Origin: Chelonoidis abingdonii
Lineage: Eukaryota; Chordata; Testudines; Testudinidae
DNA length: 64,000 nt
Direction: 5' to 3'
Assembly (NCBI RefSeq): GCF_003597395.2
Contig: NC_133778.1
Location: forward strand, 16,159,696 to 16,223,695
In this document: positions 34,241-47,244 of the stretch, piece after piece
Numbering within the stretch: the stretch's first letter is position 1
Layout: the number at the start of each line of letters is the position of its first letter
Made by a program: the position numbers and the translations under genes
Notes under the pieces: generated by a model
Database searches by the model: none
Seen by the model: only the letters and a program-made list of their open reading frames with translations
Told to the model about the DNA's origin: nothing

Positions 34241-35690
34241 ACAAGGAGAAAGCAATGACAAGGCATTGGCAAATGAGAACACGTCGGTTTTAGGTGGGAT
34301 TTGAAATGAGAGAGCAAGTACGTGAGGTGGAAAGATGCAAAAGGAGCATCCCATGTAGCAGCAGCTGTGAATGAGAATGCTCTTGTACCATAAGTGATGA
34401 GAATATGTGTAGGCCCAATTGAAGGCTGATGGTCTGAGTGGAGGGAAAGGGAGGGAAAAAAGGGTTTGTTGCAGCTTAGTGCAATTGCACCTGTATTTCT
34501 CCCTTCTGGTCCAGCAAGGGCAGCCAGTCTAGGCTCCCAGCTCTTCAACCATCCCCTCTCTTGAGTAGACACGGGTGTCTCTCTCCCTTCTGATAGAAGT
34601 TTTTCCAGGCTGCACAGTTCTTTGCCTACGCTGTGAGTTCCCCAGCAAGTCAGACTGCCTCAGCAACCATAACTGCCCATAGATATGCACTGCCACACAG
34701 CCCTTTCTGAGCAAGCACATCTGTTCTTAAGCTGAAAGCCTTACAGAGAAAAGAACCTACACTTATGCCAATAAGTGATCACCCCATTTCCAAAAAGGGC
34801 TCTGGCAGGCAATCCATCCTTCAAACCCCACCAAGGGGTTTCTCTGTGGTCACAAGTTCAGAACAGCTGTTAGCTCAGAACAAATACCCCCCCAGGCATC
34901 TGTGAGTCACTCCTTTATACAGCTTGGATAGGTACGCAGCCAGACAATGTTCCCTTCCTTCGGGCGAAGCTTCAAAAGGCTGTGTCTTTGCATAGCCAGA
35001 GAAGGTAATTTGTATTCACCTCTCCCCAGGGATTTCTTAAGAACTTCACTTAACTTGGGTTGTCCGACACATTGTTTGAAATAGGCTTTGAAGCACATAA
35101 CACTTCCCAGGGTTTACATTAGTCACTTCTCCTGCCTCAAAGCATTACATACGACCCCACAATAATATGTAAAATACTTAACCTTAATTCAGTCCGGTGT
35201 GTCCAGGATATTAAAGGAAATTACCCTATGTGCCACAGGGTCAGTGAGACAGCCTGGAATAATAGGGCAGCTTTGGCCCTGAGCTGCCCGTACTTCCCTT
35301 TCAAAGAGCAAGTAACCAAATACACCTGGTAGCTTATGGGTTCTCAAGAACTTGGTATCAGTACAGTTATATTCACGCTAGCAGGTATAATCACTAGTCT
35401 GAATGGAAAAGCACAGAACACAGACTTGGTGACACAGCCCCCTGAGTTTCATTAACTTCAGGGGGACATGGAATGGGAACCAGTGTCCTTGCCAGTGGAT
35501 CCCAGTGCAAGATGGGATTTTTTAAACTCGCTCACGGAACACCTTAACTCCAGCCTGTCCTGCTGAGAAACTGCCAAAGTGGTTTCTGCTGATCACCCTG
35601 CCACCACTTTACAAAGATGGAAAAGGAGTAATAATAATGGTGTATGATGCCAATCAAACAACCAGAATCAAACCATGTGACCAATCCCAA
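34241..35690. other. Intergenic region, no gene seen
   Basis: No crystallin exon, RNA gene or convincing frame was found. The composition is mixed and probably partly repeat-derived. Confidence 0.4.
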
Positions 35691-35697
35691 CCAAGCC

Positions 35698-35885
35698 AGT
35701 TTAGGGATGGTGTCCCCAGTCTGTTTGCCAGAAGCTGGGAATGGGCAACAGGGGATGGGTCAGTTGATGTTCCCTGTTCTGTTCATTCCCTCTGGGGCAC
35801 CTGGCATTGGCCACTGTCGGAAGACAGGATACTGGGCTAGACGGACCTTTGGTCTGACCTATATGGCCATTCTTACGTTCTTATG
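35698..35885 (+). mobile_element. CR1 LINE 3' end
   Basis: It runs from GTTTAGGGATGGTGTCCC through TGGCCACTGTCGGAAGACAG to the TTCTTACGTTCTTATG tail. Confidence 0.83.
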
Positions 35886-36676
35886 AAACACAAACATGCA
35901 CAGTGAAAACCTACCAGGAAATTCTGTGCTCAAATGGGACCAATTTTTTCTGTGCACAGAAAATTATATATAAAGTGCTACATTTCTGTGGTAATATATA
36001 TGAACTCTTAAAAGGTCAGAATAAATGGGACTATTTTCTATCCAGTGGCAGATAAAGTCTCTTTGCTGTTCTAGGTGAGTAGTATTTATTCTTGAACTTC
36101 TACAATCCCCCTGCCTGTGGAACTTCAAGTGTTTAAATTTTCACTCTCAGTTGTGAATATCCAGTTGATTTAAGCATCCATTACTACATAGAGTTTTTTC
36201 TAAGTGTGAATAATTTACCATCATAAATACAATACAGCCCACAAAATCTAAGGAAAAACATTTTTTCCCCAATATCCAAATCCTATTGAAGTCAATGGGC
36301 ATTTTATTAGCATAATACCAGGGCTGCTTTTCAATGTCAGAGGGCCCATGGAAATTTTAAAAAGTCTTTGTCTCAGGGAACAACAAGAGATTGAGAATAA
36401 AGGTTATGAAACAATCCTGCAGCAGCAGTTTACCAGCATTTTCTCTTGCACATGTTCCCATCACCGAAATAATGGCAATATTGACTGACATACACCTTAA
36501 CCTGATCCCTTTGTCATTTACAGTAACAATACACTTGGCACCCAGTAACCAAAAGGCCATAACACTTCTTTACAACGAATAATGTTGATGATGAGGGAAA
36601 AAAGAATGAGGAATTCTCTTTACTGGACAAAAAATTCCCTTTTGTCCAATTCATGTGGAGCCAGCACTGTGTTGTC

Positions 36677-36686
36677 TATATAAAGG
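36677..36686 (+). promoter_or_regulatory. TATA box of crystallin E
   Basis: TATATAAAGG lies 61 bp before the ATG of exon 1, the same spacing as in genes B and C. Confidence 0.72.
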
Positions 36687-37339
36687 ACTGTTGAACCTTC
36701 CAGAGTATTGTGATCTCGCAGCTAAGCTCTGGCTAACATGGCAAAGGTAAGAAAAAAATAGTGACTACTGTGTCAAAATACAGTATACTATTATGTTATT
36801 CTGTGTGTGTGTGTACCTATACAGAGTATGTCAGCCTAGTAATAGATTAACAGAAAGAAATGAAAACATACACAGAAGTGTGCGATAACTAGATTAAAAA
36901 GGAAATATTAAAATCTTATGTGCTTAATAACGGTCAAATACAAAGATATTTGATATATACAGAATCTTTATTTTATATTTTTTCCGTGCAGTTGGTGTTT
37001 TATCTTCTGACTTTTTAAAGAGAGTTATATTTCGCAATCACACACACCATTCTTTGGAGTCATGTTATTATAAGGTGCTGTAGTTTGCACACTGCAAAAT
37101 GGGAATGTGTCTAAATATTCTCCTTATTTTATTTATTTTACGTATCAACCAATGTCACAAAAAAACTACGTTTAACTCCTACTTGGAAGTTGCTGCTACC
37201 AGCATAAGGCTATTCAAATGACTGAAGTATTAGCGAGAGGATACCACAACATCATCTGGAAGGAGTGTCCCAACTATGGGATCATTTCCCTCTATTCCAG
37301 TTGGATATTTTCCTTCCCTGAAACTTTCATCCTCAACAG

Positions 37340-37690
37340 CACAGAGGCTGTCAGACCAAAGGTGGGATCATTCTACTGTGTCCCAGAAAATCTCTTCTAT
37401 GTACCTCTCTGTCTCCCTCAGCTCCTCCAGCTCAGCCACTCTGGTCTCCAGAGCCTGTACACGATCTCTGTGGGCCAGGAGTTCCTTGCACCAAATGCAC
37501 ACATATGCCACCTGCCCATAGGCCAGCTAATCATACATGCTGCACTGAGTGCAATAAACTGGATAGCCCCTACTCTGTTGCTGGACTTCTGCCTGCATTC
37601 TCTTTTTACTCCTGCAGCTCCATCCTCTGTTGATGTTTTGTTTTTATCGGGAGGTGCTTTTGGCTTTAAGTTTAAAGGACGTTAAATGTA
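37340..37690 (-). mobile_element. Possible LINE ORF1-like fragment in intron 1 of E
   Basis: Read on the minus strand, the segment around 37400-37510 gives leucine-, glutamate- and arginine-rich, coiled-coil-like sequence, as found in the first ORF of CR1-type LINEs. It is broken by stops. The 155-codon plus-strand frame over it is a shadow. Confidence 0.35.
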
Positions 37691-38744
37691 TCTAGCCCAC
37701 CCTCACACTCCAGCTCACAAAACTGCCATTAGCCGCTCCTGGTCGCTAGCTCCTCTGGTCGCTTAGGAGCGGGCTTTTTAAAGCCCTGGTCTTCCTGAGT
37801 AGCCCTGTCCCCTGGTTAAGGGTTGATGGGTGCTAAAGGGCTTAGGGATCAAAGCTCACCACATGGTCCCCCAAACAAACAGAGCACCTGATATGTTTCA
37901 GTCAAGCAGCAAACACACCACAAACACAGACACTACAGACAACAAACTTACCCCAAGGATCACATAATCGCTCCTCCTTCACCTGGAGAACTCTCTCATC
38001 AATCTCCCGTTAGCCACTCCTGTTCACTAGCTTAAAGCGGTTCCTCACCTGCCTAAGTTACACTGTTTCAGAATGCCAACCAGCCAAAAACCCCAGGAGT
38101 GCAAAAGTGGCTCATGCTCCTTCTCTTCTTGGACTCTGAGAGGTGTAGCACACAATCTCCACCCAGCCAACTCGAAGCGCTGGAGAACTTCAGCTCATTT
38201 GAATCCTTAGGGTCAGATTTGAAGACATCTGCTATGCTCATCATCTGCTGAACCAATCACACTTACTGGCTGTGCCCTGATAAGAAAACATATCTCAGTG
38301 CTTCAGTATTAATCCTGGATGTTTTCTAGGCCTGATCCAAAGCCAACTGAGGACAATGGAAGCCTTTCCTTTGATTTCGATGGGTTTTGGATCACAACTT
38401 ATGGGAGCCAGAAGATCAAAAACAATTTTTTAAACAAATGCTTTACAGTGTTATTACACTTGCTTTGTTATTTCAACACAGATCATATTCTACGAGGAGA
38501 GAGACTTCCAGGGCCACTCATATGTGGTCACTGCCGACCAGCCAGATATGCACACTCACCTTAACCGCTGCAACTCAATCCAGGTGGAAAGTGGCTGCTG
38601 GATGATCTACGAGCGCCCCCATTACATAGGACATCAGTACTTCCTGAAAAAGGGGGAATATCCAAATTACCAGCAATGGATGGGGTTCAATGACTCCGTC
38701 AAGTCCTGTTGCATAATCACACCAGTAAGTTCACTGTCACTTCT

Positions 38745-38885
38745 ATGGGCGATGATTATTATTATTTATATTAGAGTAGCACTAGAATCATCAAATAAGT
38801 TGAGGGATCTGTTGTGCTTGCTGCTGTAAGAGACAGTCCTTGCCACAAAGAATTTACAATCAGGATAAAGGGACAGCCAAAGAGG
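38745..38885. mobile_element. SINE/LINE tail-like repeat in intron 2 of E
   Basis: ATTATTATTTATATTAGAGT followed by AGAGACAGTCCTTGCCACAA is a common vertebrate interspersed-repeat word order. Confidence 0.5.
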
Positions 38886-39285
38886 GGGGGATGGGAATCA
38901 GAAGCCCAAATAGATTTGTAAAGATGTTTTAATGCCTAAACACATGCTTAAATGCTTTGCTGGACTGGAGCAAGTGTGCTCAGTTGGAACCTGAAGCTCT
39001 AGTTCTGCAAATGCCAAGGTGAAAGTTACTGATGTGAGTAAGGCATTGTCTGTGCGCAAAAGTTGTACAAGGATACAGTTAAAGCAGTACAACCTACACA
39101 GCTCCTCCAGGTATACTGGTATAAAAGTGCTTGAAGCCACAAAAAGGGGAATAGGCTGAACTGATATAAAGCACCTTTGTACCAGCATCGCTGTCTACAC
39201 TCGTGGTTGCACCGGTAAAACTACATTGGTAAAAAAAATTACCCCGCTAACCTGCCATAGTTATACTGGTACAGGAGCCTGCCTG

Positions 39286-39508
39286 CATACTTCCCAACTT
39301 CTCGAGAGACTAAAGCATGATGCACTGCCACTCAGGTTTGGCCCATATACCCCTCTGTAGACGGACACAGAGGAGCGTCCGGGCCAACTAACCCTGCATC
39401 TGTCCCAAAATGCAGGAAATGTTCACTTCAACTGGGACAGGAGGTTGGAGAGGGATCAAAGCAGAACACTCCTGCAAAATGCGGGATGCTTGGGAGGTCT
39501 GTATGTGT
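39286..39508. mobile_element. DNA-element-like block with inverted ends
   Basis: The left CATACTTCCCAACTTCTC is the approximate complement of the right GCTTGGGAGGTCTGTATG. No clear TSD was seen. It lies in intron 2 of E. Confidence 0.4.
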
Positions 39509-40499
39509 AGCTTAGGCCTTACTGTTTGCAGAATCCAGGCCTAAAATACTAACTCGGGGTCTGATCCTTCAATCACTGAAGATCTTCAGAATTTTTACCA
39601 TTGATTTCAATGGGAGTATGATCAGGCTTTGATTTTGTACAACATCTTTCATACAAATTGTGTCCCAAAATGCTTTGCACAGTTACAGAGTTAAACTAAA
39701 CATTATTAGCAGGGTAGAAAGAAACTAAGAGTGGTAGGGAAGAGGGAAAAATGAAGGTGAAATATTTAAAATATCAGGGTATATTCTTATTTCGAGGTGT
39801 TGGGTTTTCTCCTAGAGAGCTCATGAATATATATTTTTCTTTCAGATATATAAGGAGGAGGTTGTTAGGTGAGAACGCGATTCTGGGTATTTTTGAGAGA
39901 ATAGGTATTCACTATTCCTTATGAAAAGCAGAATTACTAGTTGATAAATTAACACCCATCTGTTTATAGACATCCGAGTGCTGAGGCAAGAATATAATTA
40001 GGGCTTCTGATTTTCGGTTTTAACCAATAAACGCTGATAAAACACTCACAATAAAAAAATGAAATAGATGTTTATTCAGTAAACACTGGAAAAACTCCAG
40101 AAAGGTTTACTTGTATCTAAGGGCTTGCCTCCATGGAGCAGTAATGTGGACTCTGGGGGGGTGTAATTTCTATAGCGCACCAGCGTGTTGCACATTAATT
40201 GGATCATGTAGACCCTGCTGGTGTGCACTAAAGGGTCCCCAGTGCGCTTTAATGTAGTGCTGTTCAGAAAAGTACTACGTTCCAGCTCGCTAGGGAACAT
40301 TACAAAGAGATTATTCATTACTGTAATGAACAATAGATATAACATACATTCCTCATTACAGTGGATACAAAGAGAAAGGCCTTTTTGGACAATCAGATAA
40401 AACTAAAAAATTGCTAAAAATAAACACCCCAAAATGAAATTAATAAACTCTGAAAAACAGATGTCCTCAATATAAAATATTTTGATATATAATGCCCTA

Positions 40500-40745
40500 A
40501 CTGGTCAGGGTCCCACTATGCAGCTAGACCCTGTACAAATACATAGTGAGAGTCAGGCCTGAAGTGGAGCTTACAATCTAAAGAAACAACGTGTGGGAGG
40601 GGAAACTGAGGTACACAGTGATGAGGCAACTTGCCCATGACCACCTTGCAGGTTAGTGGCAGAGTCAAGAACAGAACCCAGCTCTCCTGAACACCACTCT
40701 AGTGCCCTATTCACTGGAGAACAGTAAAGCTGGCAATGCTGATGC
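40500..40745 (-). mobile_element. MIR-like SINE, reverse, in intron 2 of E
   Basis: GGAAACTGAGGTACACAGTG, CAACTTGCCCATGACCACC and CAGAACCCAGCTCTCCTGA occur in reversed MIR order. Confidence 0.65.
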
Positions 40746-41339
40746 ATATGATCCATATGGCAGTCCAGCTGTCACTTACCACTTGCTTTCATCCTTCACT
40801 TGCTAAATCTGCATATAATTTACACACCCTAGGCTTGATTCCCCACTGCTTACATTATCCTTCCACCACTGGAACATGACTGAAATCATTGGAGTTGTGT
40901 AAAACTGGCGGAGCCGTGGTAAATCAGGCCGTTTTTCTGCTAATTGAACACAAGTCATCATTCATTTCTGTATCATTAATGTCAATAAAGCAGCAAGCAA
41001 CCTAGGATCATATACTGTAGAGCTGCTGCTTCAGTGCTATAAACCTGTGTTTGTGTTTGTCTTCCCAGAAGGATACAAGTCTATGAAAGGAATGACGTGG
41101 GAGGCAGGATGACGGAATCCTTCTGTGACTATCCTTCTCTCTGTGACGAATTTCATCCCAAGGACTTCCAGTCCTGTCATGTTTTTGAAGGAAACTGGAT
41201 TTTCTGTGGACAGGCAAATACCGAGCATGGCAGTACCTCCTGACTACTGGGGAGTCACTGACTGGGGAGCCATAGTTGGTTCCTTTAGGCCAACAGTGTA
41301 CGTTTCCAAAGAAGTACATGTTTCCATGTTGTAAATGCT

Positions 41340-42840
41340 TCTCTTCATTGGGGTGGGATGTTCAAAGTAGCCAAATGGAAGTTAGGTTCCCAACTGTCTT
41401 TCAGTGTTTAAGGCCCCGATCCAAAGCCCATTAAAGTCCATGGAAGTCTTTGGATCAGGCACGTAAGTGATAGGGTCCAATCTGTCTCACCAGCCTAACA
41501 CACGTAGTTCCACAGAAATCAGTGACCCGGGTTAAACTCAAATTCAGGCTCAGAAAACAAACAGGCAAAACACAGCTATAGCCAAATTGCTGAAATGGAA
41601 TCTGATCTGCCGAGTGAAAGTCACACAAATGGCTGCATGATTCTGCCCTTTGCAAAATGGTTTTCAGTTCTTGTCGGAAGCAAAGTGAACATTCAGCTTT
41701 AGAATGTGCTGAACAGCTCTTCCCAGCATGACTTTTCGATATTGTAACATAAAGTCAATGGGTCATATTCTGAACCTGCACTCACTATGGCCTGTACCTT
41801 ATTTCAGGAGCGGGCCCATGAAATCAGTGGCACTGCTCAGGGTGAGCAAGGGTGGCTGAGTTGAGCCCATAATTCTTTTGCAAGTGGCTTTCTAGTCCTG
41901 CCCTTTGTGTGCTGGGATTTATAGTCCTGGGGCACACAAGCTGGACTACGACAACGCATTTCTGATTGATTTATACCATGTTTATCAGTTACACTTCCCT
42001 TCTTGGCTACCAGCATTTGTAATGTGATTGCTATAGTATAATAAACCTTGTTGGAGCTTACACCTCGTTCTGTTGTCCATTTCTCAGTAAAATAAAAATA
42101 TATTATAAAAACCCTAGCCCTGCTATCAAATAGCTGAGGAAAATCTCTGTGCCCCTCTGCAGTCTCGCTGAGGTCAATGGGGTTCTGCACAGGCCTGCGT
42201 GGATCTGATTGTAAGATCAGAGGTCCTGCTTTGCTTTTCTGTAGTGTGAAGTGTTTTAAAAATATGAACTAACCACAACTCTGGGAGGTAGCTACGCCCC
42301 AGGCCTGCTAGAAGTGCCAGGGGACTTCTTTGGTGTATTTATTTTCAGGTACATCTACACTGCCAATTACAATGCAATTGCAGAACGGATAGGCATAGCC
42401 ACAGTGCCATTAGTCTGACACTCTGAAAGCTATGCTTCTTAGTGCCATGTTGGAGGATCAGACTTTTTGTGGGAATGACCTCCAAGCTGTGCTATTCCCC
42501 TTTCTCATAAGAGCTACACATTGGGATAAGGCTTCAGAAGTTGGGGGCTTTCAGATTATGAAGTGAAATTGTGAGGTATTTTGTTAACTACTGGTAAAGC
42601 TTTGATATCATTGTTCCTTTGGCCAAGATATAGTGGAAATACGGAGCCTTGCAGGGTAGTTTCCATTTGGATGAGAAATCGGTGACTTGGGGCCAGGATA
42701 GTATCTTTATGTAACTTACAAAACGTACACACATCCCATTCCCCTGAACAGTCTGGGGATGAACTGCACACAGGGAAGGCATCCATGTCCTGCCCCAAGA
42801 AGCAGTTGTTTTCTAGTCCGCTGCTTCTCTCAGGGCTCAC
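41340..42840. other. Intergenic region between E and F, no gene seen
   Basis: No exon was recognised. Repeated GATCCAAAGCCCATT-type words (about 41418) suggest old SINE-like pieces. Confidence 0.4.
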
Positions 42841-42847
42841 CAGACTC

Positions 42848-43145
42848 CAGGGCCAGCCTTACAGGTGGGTGATCACCCAGGGTGCTGTGAGAGGCGCTGT
42901 GATCAAGAGGCTGCAGAAGGGCCATGCCTATCCGGGAGGCGGGGAGAGGGGATAAAGGGGGCTGTGGGGCAGGAGGCAGGCGCTCCCATGCGTCCCCTCT
43001 CCATCATCCCAGCAGTATGACTCCTGCAGTGCTGCCATGGCTCCACAGGCTGCTGCTCTGCCTGCTAAGTGGCCGCCTGCTGCTCAGGGGGCAAGACTTG
43101 AAGGGTGCCAAAGAAAGTTTGGCATTTTCCCTAAGGCCGACCCTG
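42848..43145. mobile_element. hAT-type MITE with degraded TSD
   Basis: The ends are CAGGGCCAGCCTTA and, on the complement, CAGGGTCGGCCTTA. The flanks CCAGACTC (42840-42847) and CTGGACTC (43146-43153) agree at 6 of 8 positions. The 99-codon frame inside is not a gene. Confidence 0.62.
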
Positions 43146-43569
43146 CTGGACTCACAGCCACATGCAGACTGCTTCTTTCCAGGGCCCTCCCCAAACTCGA
43201 TCTCCCCACTGATGAACGTTTAGCCTCCTTCCACCCCTCAGCCCCTGAGTTTGAAACCTAGGAAACCCTTCTGGCTCCATATGGGCATGACAAGGGACCT
43301 GGGCATTAGACCCCTCCCATCTTCCCTACCCTAGAGCCTCGGCTGAGTGCTGTAACCCACCCATTCATGAAGCTACTCAATGTCTTGCAGCAGTGACCCC
43401 AAATTGGGACTGGTTACAAGGGCAATGCTCATCATGGTTTGACATGATCAGTAGCTTACAACCAAGGCCACAATTTAAACAAAAACAAAACCTACAGACA
43501 AAACACCAACAGTGTCATTAGAAACAAAGGAACTATACTAATACTGAAACTATACTGCACTGACAGTAA

Positions 43570-44535
43570 ACTGCTCAAGATAGTTAAGACCAAAGCAGAC
43601 TGTGAAGAACTTCAAAAAGATCTCACAAAACTAAGTGATTGGGCAACAAAATGGCAAATGAAATTTAATGTGGATAAATGTAAAGTAATGCACATTGGAA
43701 AAAATAACCCAACTATACATACAATATGATGGAGGGCTAATTAGCTACAAGAGTCAGGGAACAAAGATCTTGGGTCATCGTGGATCAGTTCTCTGAAGGA
43801 TCCACGCAGTGTGCAGAGGCGGTCGAAAAAGCAAACAGCAGTACGAATCATTAAAAGTGGGATAGAGAACAAGACTGAATATATATTGCCCCTTATAGAA
43901 ATCCATGGGACGCCCACATCTTGAATACTGTGTACAGATGTGGTCTCCTCATCTCAAAAAAGATATACTGGCAGTAGAAAAGGTTCAGAAAAGGGCAACT
44001 AAAATGATTAGGGGTTTGGAGAGGGTCCCATATGAGGAGAGATTAAAGAGGCTAGGGCTCTTCAACTTGGAAAAGAGGAGACTAAGGGGGGATATGATAG
44101 AGGTATATAAAATCATGAGTGATGTGGAAAAAGTGGATAAGGAAATTATTCCCATAATACAAGAACTAGGGATCACCAAAGGAAATTAATAAGCAGCAGG
44201 TTTAAAACAAATCAAAGGAAGTTCTTCTTCACACAGCGCACAGTGTGGAGGTTGTGAAGGCTAGGACTATAACAGCGTTTAAAAGGGAACTGGATAAATT
44301 CATGGTGGTTAAGTCCATGAATGGTTATTAGCCAGGATGGGTAAGGAATGGTGTCCCTAGCCTCTGTTTGTCAGAGGATGGAGATGGATGGCAGGAAACA
44401 GATCACTTGATCATTGCCTGTTAGGTTCACTTCCTCTGGGGCACTGGCATTGGCCACTGTCCATAGACAGGATACTGGGCTAGATGGACCTTTGGTCTGA
44501 CCCGGTACAGCCGTTCTTATGTTCTTATGTTCTTA
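43570..44535 (+). mobile_element. CR1 LINE 3' part (RT C-terminus and 3' end)
   Basis: The region 43585-43690 reads as RT (LSDWATKWQMKFNVDKCKV). The frame at 43905-44189 continues it ([17 protein letters not shown]), and the 3' end closes with repeated TTCTTATG. Frame changes between these parts show it is inactive. Confidence 0.88.
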
Positions 44536-44539
44536 AAAA

Positions 44540-46120
44540 CTTAGTCCCTGGGGTATCTCCAGGGTGATTTGGGCCCAGCACAGGCAGGGGCAGTTCTGCA
44601 CTGCAAAGTGCAGATTGGAGTTTGGGTTTGTTCAGGTGTAATATTTTGATTCAAGTCCACCTCCAAATATTATGATTTATTCGTAGGACTGTAGCTCCTA
44701 GGAGCCCCAGTTACAGGACCAGCACCCCATTGTGCGACACAGAACAAAAAAAAGGTCCTACCTTTAACCCTCCTTTACATAATAATCCAGTTATGAGCAG
44801 GGTTACTCATAAAATGGTCCACATTTCCAGCAAACTGGGTTTGATTCCATGGGTAAGAAGTAAATCATTAGGTCCCAGGGAACTAGCCTGGCCCCTTCCC
44901 CTCATTTCTACCCTCCCAGCAAGTCTGGGTCACTGGCCAGGCCCCCCTCACTGCCAAAGTTCCAAACAACTCCAGAACTAGACCAGAGGAGAGACCTTGA
45001 GGCATCTCGAACCTTCTCAATGTGCCAGAGATCCAGCTGGGAAGCCAAGCAGTGACAGGAAATGCTGGTGAGGAGACCTCAGCTGGTAAGTTTGAGTGAT
45101 ATATTTAACCAGACCATCTCATTTATGCAGGTTCAGAGAGGCTTAGGGATCTTTATTCCAGGTTCTGAATGTGCACCATCATGACTGTTAGTGGGCTGTC
45201 GGAGGTAGCTACAGGAGCGGATGGAAGTGTGTTCCCATGCAGCATCCTTATAGCCCAGTTCAGTCACCATTTTCACTCCCTCCTTCCTCTCGTCAGTTGA
45301 TTGCTCGTTAAAAACATCCCATATAGGAATGTTTATACAAACTGCACTCCTCCCAATCCCCTGGCAACTGGGAATAGCTCTCTCAGTGGCTAGAGGGTAG
45401 CTACTCAAAGGGCCACAGGATGCCAGACTCAGCAGGGGTTAAAGAGAGCCTTTGGGCCCAGTTAGCCCCACCCCACTATACCTGCGGCCAATGCTAAGCC
45501 GGGGGCAGGGAGAAAAGAAGAGAGCCAGGCTCAGTTTGGGGCTGGCTGGTGAAAAGGCAGCAGCTAGCCACCTCCCTACCTGAGGGGAAGGAGCACTGGC
45601 CTGCCTCCCTGGCCTTAAAGACTGAGGCTCCTCAACCAAGCAGATGGCTGAGAGCCATGCGCTCTAACCACTAGGGAACTCGGCTCTCCAAGCTGCCTGT
45701 GACACGAATATTTTGGAATTCTCCCAACAAGGCCTTAATATGAGTCTAAAGCCCCAGACTCTCAAATGCCGAAGGGCAGCCATTTCCATAGAGAGTAGAT
45801 GTCGAAGGTGCGTTTCAGAAATTCACAATCCAGAAGCCTTGCTTCATCTCAAACTTTCTTGTCCATTCGTTCAGCACCAGGGCAGCCTCTTGGTCCAAAG
45901 GGTAACATACAAAGAAAGATGTCGGGTGGCCACTTGGTCATCTGTCCACACCTTCACAAATTAAGTGTGCAGGCCTGATCAGGCCCTGCCTTTGGAAGGA
46001 TGATTCCTCAAGCTGTGCTCACCCATTTAAAATAGAAAATCTATCTCCTTCCCATTGCAGATGGCTATTCATCCTTTGTTTCCTCGCTGTGTTACACACT
46101 GCTATGGGATATCTCACTGT
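44540..46120. other. Intergenic region, one reversed MIR-like piece
   Basis: No gene was seen. At about 45600-45690 AGAGCCATGCGCTCTAACCA looks like a reversed tRNA-derived SINE head. Confidence 0.4.
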
Positions 46121-46122
46121 CC

Positions 46123-46216
46123 TGGATCTGTGGGCTTTCCTGGCAAAGAAAAATAGGAATTTATCTCAACTTACCTGGAAATTTCCTTTCTTCTAGCAGG
46201 AAAGTCTGCAGATCCA
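46123..46216. repeat. Imperfect inverted repeat (hairpin-forming)
   Basis: The arm 46123-46152 (TGGATCTGTGGGCTTTCCTG...) pairs with 46187-46216 (...CAGGAAAGTCTGCAGATCCA) around a loop of about 34 nt. A third, direct copy of the arm lies at 46937-46966. Confidence 0.65.
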
Positions 46217-46349
46217 TCCCGTCTGGTGCAAATATTACTATTCTGAGGGAAGGACTACAGTACTGCATCTCTACTCCTTTCTCTCTTTGGTACAGAGTAT
46301 ATCTCTGTCTGCTGGTAACTGGGGTGGAATTTGAAGTTACTCTGTAGTA

Positions 46350-46733
46350 CAGGAGTGGCCAACCTGAGCTGGAGAAGGAGCCAGAATTTACCCATGTACT
46401 TTGCCAAAGAGCCACAGTAATACATCAGCATCCCCACATCAGCTCCACCACTCCCCTGCTACCAGCACCTCCCATCCACCAGCAACCCTGCCAATCAGCG
46501 CTTCCTTCTCCCTCCTTGTGTGCAGGAGGCTCAGGGTGGAGAGGCGGGAGGGGAGAGGGTGGGAAGGGGTGGACTGGGGGCAGGGCCTGTGGAAGAGCCA
46601 GGGGTTGAGCAGTGAACACCCCCCGGCACATTGGAAAGTTGGCACCTGTAGGAGTCAGTGCTTATACAAGGAGCCGCATATTAACTTCTGAAGAGCTGCA
46701 TGTGACTCTGGAGCCATAGGCTGGCCACCCCTA
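46350..46733. mobile_element. hAT-type element with perfect 8-bp TSD
   Basis: The element is 384 bp, from CAGGAGTGGCCAACC to GGCTGGCCACCCCTA. CTGTAGTA is repeated exactly at 46342-46349 and 46734-46741. There is no transposase. Confidence 0.85.
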
Positions 46734-47244
46734 CTGTAGTAGGAAGATGTTTATGTGTATTTTTGGCTATGGTCACTAACCTGTTGGCTCATGGTTCAAG
46801 GAATTAGGTTTATGAAGTAGCTTTGGAAGTATCACAAATTAGTTGAATCTCCAGAGGTGTGGTCATGCCCTCTCTACTTTGACTGACTGGTCTGGTTCTG
46901 CCTCATAGGAGCTGCCAGCAGAGGAAGACTCATTTTCACGGATCTGTGGGTTTTCCCTGATAGAAGAATGGAATGATACATTTTCCTAATCTCATGAAAT
47001 CATATTTAAGGAACAGCAATCAAAATCACACACACAGCACTGGTTTTCCTCTGCTCACAGTCAGGATTTAAATCAGAGAATCTGGCAATTCTAGAAAACA
47101 AAAATTTCCCCCTAATTTTTCATACCCTCCCATGAGAATTTATTAAATTTATTTCTCTGGCCAAACAAATGAGCCTGGAAATAAATATCTGCATCCTGCT
47201 CTGGGAGCTTGGGAATTGTCTGATTCTCTTGGGAATAGTTTTCA

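Larger units (their letters stand above)
36738..41334 (+). pseudogene. CRYG: Gamma-crystallin E, exons 1-2 intact, exon 3 broken
   Basis: Exon 1 is 36738-36746 (MAK, then GTAAG). Exon 2 is 38482-38724 (81 codons, after CACAG and before GTAAGT) and encodes perfect Greek keys 1 and 2, beginning [16 protein letters not shown] and [16 protein letters not shown], with the usual QWMGFNDS loop. Exon 3 begins after CTTCCCAG at 41069. It lacks the usual first residues (HRGS-type), and the crystallin frame (RIQVYERNDVGG) is offset by one base from the splice junction, so a normally spliced mRNA meets TGA at 41084-41086. Further shifts follow: GNWIF runs into a frame change, YLLTTGE and TDWGAIVGSFRPT lie in different frames, and no normal C-terminus remains. 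A normal two-domain protein cannot be made. A roughly 89-aa one-domain product remains possible in principle. Confidence 0.85.

Noticed and set aside
33054..34244. Long frames of 321-396 codons on both strands
   Set aside because: They run through the N gap. Only the flanking CR1 reverse-transcriptase segment is real.
37218..37685. 155-codon frame in intron 1 of E
   Set aside because: It is in an intron, opposite a LINE ORF1-like segment on the other strand, and has no domain.
43905..44189. 94-codon frame as a possible gene
   Set aside because: It is the RT tail of a CR1 element.
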